8,577 bases of DNA, from assembly GCA_002383405.1 (NCBI GenBank), contig DFYS01000021.1, forward strand, positions 428 through 9,004, written 5' to 3'. Below the pieces are notes generated by a model, which was given only the letters and a program-made list of their open reading frames with translations, was not told where the DNA came from and did no database searches. A program made the translations under genes and the position numbers. This DNA is from Moorella sp. UBA4076. Its GTDB lineage: Bacteria > Bacillota > DSM-521 > Neomoorellales > Neomoorellaceae. Shown in pieces: positions 6,162-8,577 of this stretch (its first letter is position 1; each line of letters starts with the position of its first letter).

Positions 6162-6422
6162 CGCGGGGCGCACCGTGAAGCCAACGGCCTGACGGTCGTC
6201 CTGGGCAGCGCCGCCCTCTTCGCCGGGTTGTTCCCGCGGGTGATGGTGTCCAGCCTCAACCCGGAATGGAGCCTGACTATCTACCGCGCCTCCTCCAGCC
6301 CCTATACCCTCAAAGTGATGGCCATTGTCGCCCTGACCCTGGTCCCGGTGGTCCTTTTGTATCAGGGGTAGACCTGCTGGGTTTTCCGGCAACGGGTAAG
6401 AGTCAAGGACCTGGAATATTAA
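6162..6422 (+). pseudogene. cydB: cydB remnant: C-terminus of cytochrome bd quinol oxidase subunit II
   Basis: Only the last ~80 codons of a gene normally ~335 codons long remain. CydB is the membrane subunit II of the bd-type quinol oxidase. Recognisable CydB sequence starts near 6186 (GLTVVLGSAALFAGLFPRVM) and continues with SSLNPEWSLTIYRASSSPYT and LKVMAIVALTLVPVVLLYQG. The family then has a Trp; here the codon is TAG (6369-6371). After it the same frame continues as TCWVFRQRVRVKDLEY to TAA 6420-6422, which fits the usual CydB C-terminus. So the remnant has two lesions: loss of about three quarters of the gene at the 5' side and a nonsense change. Codons 5' of about 6162 in this frame come from the leader and are not CydB. 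Identity is confident from the LFPRVM-SS-NPEWSLTIY pattern; the loss of function is clear. Confidence 0.85.
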
Positions 6423-6750
6423 GCCGAAGTAGGTGGGGGCGGTGCTTCCTGTCGCCAACCGTGAAAATGCAGACCATGAGGGTGCGGGCAGGTTTCTAAA
6501 GGGTTGTGCCCGCAGCTGGTCGGGTTTGATATTGGACCATTTTCCCCTGGATGAACCCCGGCCTCCATTTCATCATCTAAAACCTGGCCCCTCACTCACT
6601 CCATACAGGGAAAAATCGCACGCTGGGGCGGGCAATTACCACCAGACAACGGGAAAGATGCCAAATATTGCCGTCTTAAGACAGGGAACCGGCGCCGCCG
6701 GTGCCAACATATCCCCACATCTCACCTCCCCCATCCCACCTCCCACAACG
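6423..6750. other. Decayed spacer between two cyd remnants
   Basis: About 330 bp with no frame that I can match to a protein. An intact cyd operon would have the start of cydC or cydD here. I see only small symmetric elements: GTCTTAAGAC (6673-6682), a perfect palindrome, and ACCGG-CGCCG-CCGGT (6688-6702), a hairpin without a T-run. Confidence 0.4.
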
Positions 6751-6852
6751 GGGCGGGTGGCCCTGGTGTCCCAGCAGCCGCACCTCTTTGCCGGCAGCAT
6801 TGCCGACAACATCCGCCTGGGGCCTAATAAAAATGATAGCCTGCCTGGTTAG
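6751..6852 (+). pseudogene. Scrap of a CydD/CydC-type ABC exporter ATPase domain
   Basis: About 27 codons (GRVALVSQQPHLFAGSIADN, then IRLG) match the Q-loop region of the thiol/cysteine ABC exporters CydD and CydC, between Walker A and the LSGGQ signature. Neither Walker motif nor the signature is present, and no transmembrane domain precedes it. The frame drifts into PNKNDSLPG and stops at TAG 6850-6852, three bases into the end of the opposite-strand kinase gene. Similar Q-loop sequences occur in other ABC exporters, but the position just after a cydB remnant favours CydD, which normally follows cydB. It cannot encode a working protein. Confidence 0.65.
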
Positions 6853-7475
6853 CGGGAATATTGCTTCAGGATCTGGACCAGTTCCGCCCCGGCCTGCCCC
6901 AGGTCGTCGTTGACGATCACGTGCCGGTAGCGGTCCATATAGCTCATTTCCAGGTCCACCCGTTCCAGTCGCCTGGCCGTCAGCACCGGATCCTTTTCCC
7001 GCCCGGCCAGCCGCTGGCGCAGCTCCTCCCTGTCGGGTGGGGCAATAAAAATAGACACGACGTTTTCCGGGAAGCGCGCCATGACCTCCATGCATCCCAG
7101 AACGTCCATGTCGGTGATAATATCATAACCGTTTGCCAGGGCGCAGGTAATGGTAGGCAGGTGGGTGCCGTAGTAGTCGCCGGTATGGATCTTTTTCCAC
7201 TCCAGGAAAGCCCCCTGCGCAATCATGGCTTCAAACTCCGAACTGGTGACAAAAAAGTAGGGGCTGCCCTGGGTTTCTCCCAGCCGCATGGGGCGGGTGG
7301 TGATGGAGGGCAGGTAGTAGATGCCCTGTACTTCCCGCAGGGCATAATTGAGAAGGGTATTCTTTCCCACCCCGGAAGGCCCGGAAACGATAAAAAATAG
7401 TCCCGGCCTCTCCTTGCGGTCCCGGGTTTGAAAGGCGAGGATGAGTCCCTGCGTCAATTTATTCCCGTCGGTCAT
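6849..7475 (-). CDS. gmk: Guanylate kinase, divergent form
   Basis: The product (208 residues from ATG 7473-7475) belongs to the guanylate kinase family, which phosphorylates GMP to GDP with ATP in the cytoplasm. The P-loop GPSGVGKNT is at residues 32-40. The GMP-binding part has SITTRPMRLGE and AFLEWKKIHTGDYYGT, in the standard order. SIFIAPPDREELRQRLAGRE and the Arg-rich lid (TARRLERVDLEM) follow, then the usual HVIVND near the C-terminus. Oddities are a ~24-residue N-terminal extension, Asn after the P-loop Lys where Gly or Ser is usual, and DMDVLG where most enzymes have a [EL]IDVQG-type motif, so the conserved Gln is Leu. It stands alone, not in the common remA-gmk-rpoZ cluster, so it may be a second copy. 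In-frame TTG (7484) and GTG (7481) are alternative starts; none has a strong ribosome site. Confidence 0.88.
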   Translation of the reverse strand: MTDGNKLTQGLILAFQTRDRKERPGLFFIVSGPSGVGKNTLLNYALREVQGIYYLPSITTRPMRLGETQGSPYFFVTSSEFEAMIAQGAFLEWKKIHTGDYYGTHLPTITCALANGYDIITDMDVLGCMEVMARFPENVVSIFIAPPDREELRQRLAGREKDPVLTARRLERVDLEMSYMDRYRHVIVNDDLGQAGAELVQILKQYSR

Positions 7476-7517
7476 GAGCACCAATCACACACCATAAAAA
7501 GTTATGAGGCATAGTAC

Positions 7518-7546
7518 ATTTTAGCATACCTTTTCAGGAGGGGCAA
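7518..7546 (-). promoter_or_regulatory. Sigma-A promoter of the guanylate kinase gene
   Basis: On the minus strand: TTGCCC (7541-7546), 17 bp, TAAAAT (7518-7523) with an upstream TGC that makes an extended -10. Transcription would begin near 7511, leaving a leader of ~36 nt before ATG 7475. The promoter overlaps the last codons and stop of the methyltransferase remnant. Confidence 0.55.
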
Positions 7547-7751
7547 TGCTACCTTTACCATGTTCCCGCTGACAGCGGCTGAAGTCACGGACAGCGCGCA
7601 CGATGGCCTGCAGGTTCCGGTTGGGCGTCCTTAAGGGTACGGCGCACTCCGGTGCTACCAGCTGGATACCCGCCTGGAGCAGCCTTTCTGCTTCAGCTTT
7701 GACTTCCGCTACCATGCCGTTCAGCAGGTAAACGGAAGAATGCGGCGCGGT
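7521..7751 (-). pseudogene. C-terminal remnant of an MtaA/UroD-family methyltransferase
   Basis: The open frame between TGA (7752-7754) and TAA (7521-7523) reads NGMVAEVKAEAERLLQAGIQ, then LVAPECAVPLRTPNRNLQAI and VRAVRDF. This matches the end of UroD-fold corrinoid methyltransferases (MtaA, MtbA, CmuA type), which have a [DQ]-[IVL]-[IVL]-AP-x-C-x(3)-P-x-TP-x-x-NL-x-A pattern near the C-terminus. The Cys and the RTP..NL block are visible. Such proteins are ~340 residues; about 65 remain, with no catalytic N-terminal part and no ribosome site at ATG 7713-7715. The first ~10 codons and the last ~17 (CQREHGKGSIAPPEKVC) may not be original. Acetogens carry many such methyltransferases for methyl donors, so a decayed copy is not surprising. 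The exact family member cannot be named. Confidence 0.6.
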
Positions 7752-7833
7752 TCACTTCAAAGAAAAAGGCGATAAGCAGGGGAAATGCTGCCCTTTCTGG
7801 CAGTTCATGGCGCCGGAGCCAGCATAATGGTAT

Positions 7834-7862
7834 TTTACTTCTCCCTATTTCGACGGTATAAT
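7834..7862 (+). promoter_or_regulatory. Sigma-A promoter of the riboswitch and wall hydrolase transcript
   Basis: TTTACT (7834-7839), 17 bp, then a perfect TATAAT (7857-7862). The expected start near 7869 is just before the riboswitch aptamer, as it should be. Confidence 0.75.
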
Positions 7863-7880
7863 AAAAAAGTCATACTTTTT

Positions 7881-8017
7881 AGCACCGAATTCCCGCGGCG
7901 AGCGGGAAGCGGGGGATGAATTTCAGGGGTGAAGAGTGCGGCGGCGCAAGGCCTCCCGGCTCCGGGCTAGCTCTCGGTCCGAACCCGGCAACTAACCTCG
8001 CAGGTGTGGAGAGAGGT
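7881..8017 (+). ncRNA. c-di-AMP riboswitch (ydaO/yuaA motif)
   Basis: The leader carries conserved blocks of the ydaO class in order: GCACCGAATTCC at the 5' end, GCGGGGGATGAAT, AGGGGTGAAGAG, and near the 3' end GTCCGAACCCGGCAACTAAC followed by CTCGCAGG. The closing stem P1 can form between GCACC (7882-7886) and GGTGT (8003-8007). A perfect internal hairpin TCCCGC-GGCGA-GCGGGA lies at 7891-7907, another (CCCG/CGGG) at 7955-7966. GCGGGG (7909-7914) can pair with CCTCGC (7996-8001). The class binds cyclic di-AMP, and control of wall hydrolase genes is its classic role, which agrees with the gene downstream. No terminator stem with a T-run follows, so control is probably at translation: the ribosome site starts directly after P1. 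The match is by recognition of motifs, not by a covariance search. Confidence 0.87.
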
Positions 8018-8026
8018 ATAAGAGAA

Positions 8027-8577
8027 TTGAAGAAGTGGTGTAGATACTGCCTTACTGCCACCATGGCCGCAGCCTTCACTTTGGCGGCCGCCGGGGTAGC
8101 CCTGGCCCAGCCCTACCAGGTAAAAAAGGGTGATTCCCTGTGGGCGCTGTCCCGCCGTTACGGCGTAACGGTAGAACAGATTCAGGCGGCCAACAACCTC
8201 CATTCATCATTGATTTTAGTTGGACAAGTCCTGGAAATCCCCGCTGTTAGTGCCTCTCCCCCGGCCGAACGCCGTGATACCTCCCCGGCCTCCCGCGAAC
8301 AGGAAACCAGCCCGGCCACCACCGGCAAACGCATCGCCGCCATCGCCTGCAAGTATATCGGCGTCCCTTACCGCTGGGCGGGGACAAGCCCCCGCGGTTT
8401 TGACTGCTCCGGTTTTACCCAGTATGTCTTCCGCCAGGTGGATATCGACCTGCCCCGCACCGCTTCCGACCAGGCCGGCAGCGGCAGCCACGTCGACAAG
8501 AAGGACCTGCAGGTAGGCGACCTGGTATTTTTCAATACCTACGGCAAAGGCATCAGCCATGTCGGCATTTACCTGGG
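8027..8577 (+). CDS. Secreted LysM-NlpC/P60 peptidoglycan endopeptidase (cut off by window edge)
   Basis: This is an exported cell wall hydrolase that should cut peptide stems of peptidoglycan. Starting from TTG 8027, the product has a signal peptide (MKKWCRYCLTATMAAAFTLA, cleavage likely after ALA at residue 27). A LysM domain follows at about 30-72 (YQVKKGDSLWALSRRYGVTV to VLEIP), then a Ser/Pro/Thr-rich linker (73-100) and an NlpC/P60 domain from about 101. The catalytic Cys is C127 in FDCSGFTQYVF and the catalytic His is H178 in ISHVGIY; the third residue lies beyond the window. TTG is preferred because it gives the KK-plus-hydrophobic signal peptide and has AGAGAGG (8010-8016) 10 nt upstream. 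ATG 8063 would destroy the signal peptide's basic start and has no ribosome site. It is the gene controlled by the c-di-AMP riboswitch. Confidence 0.93.
   Translation, partial: MKKWCRYCLTATMAAAFTLAAAGVALAQPYQVKKGDSLWALSRRYGVTVEQIQAANNLHSSLILVGQVLEIPAVSASPPAERRDTSPASREQETSPATTGKRIAAIACKYIGVPYRWAGTSPRGFDCSGFTQYVFRQVDIDLPRTASDQAGSGSHVDKKDLQVGDLVFFNTYGKGISHVGIYL

Noticed and set aside
6072..6371. A 99-residue protein starting at TTG 6072
   Set aside because: The TTG is the -35 element of the promoter; only the 3' part is CydB sequence, so this is a chance fusion of leader and remnant.
7733..7827. Plus-strand frame ending CCPFWQFMAPEPA
   Set aside because: About 31 codons, no start codon in a useful place and no family match; probably chance.

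Overview
The window (8,577 bp, GC-rich, low-GC-Firmicute gene content) looks like the chromosome of a spore-forming thermophilic clostridial acetogen. Moorella is the best guess. The reasons are a GerA-type germinant receptor, a c-di-AMP riboswitch in front of a LysM-NlpC/P60 wall hydrolase, remnants of cytochrome bd genes, and a remnant that resembles a corrinoid methyltransferase of the MtaA/UroD family. The genus is an inference; no marker gene proves it.

Positions 1-4721 hold a germinant receptor locus. The A subunit (minus strand, 3' end cut by the window edge) and the B subunit (minus) lie in a row, separated by about 400 bp that carry a terminator-like hairpin and possible structured RNA. 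The C subunit lipoprotein (plus) is divergent from B, across a 330 bp intergenic region. The three products should assemble in the spore inner membrane. A small two-helix membrane protein (4956-5279) and a diiron ferritin-like protein of the Coq7 type (5492-5947) follow on the plus strand.

Positions 5948-6852 are a graveyard. A good promoter with a PerR-like operator and an orphan Shine-Dalgarno sequence runs straight into the last ~80 codons of cydB, which also carry an amber stop in place of a conserved Trp. A ~27-codon scrap of a CydD/CydC-type ABC transporter follows. This reads as a collapsed cydABCD operon.

Positions 6849-7475 (minus) encode an intact but divergent guanylate kinase. 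Its promoter lies over the 3' end of another gene remnant, the C-terminus of an MtaA/UroD-type methyltransferase (7521-7751, minus).

From 7834 to the right edge, a sigma-A promoter leads into a c-di-AMP (ydaO/yuaA) riboswitch and then a secreted LysM-NlpC/P60 endopeptidase that probably starts at a TTG codon and runs off the window. No CRISPR array, tRNA, rRNA or intact insertion sequence was seen. I found no convincing new multi-gene system. The items most worth checking are the cyd deletion scar with its preserved operator, the riboswitch/ribosome-site arrangement, the split receptor locus, and the unexplained structured region between the A and B genes.
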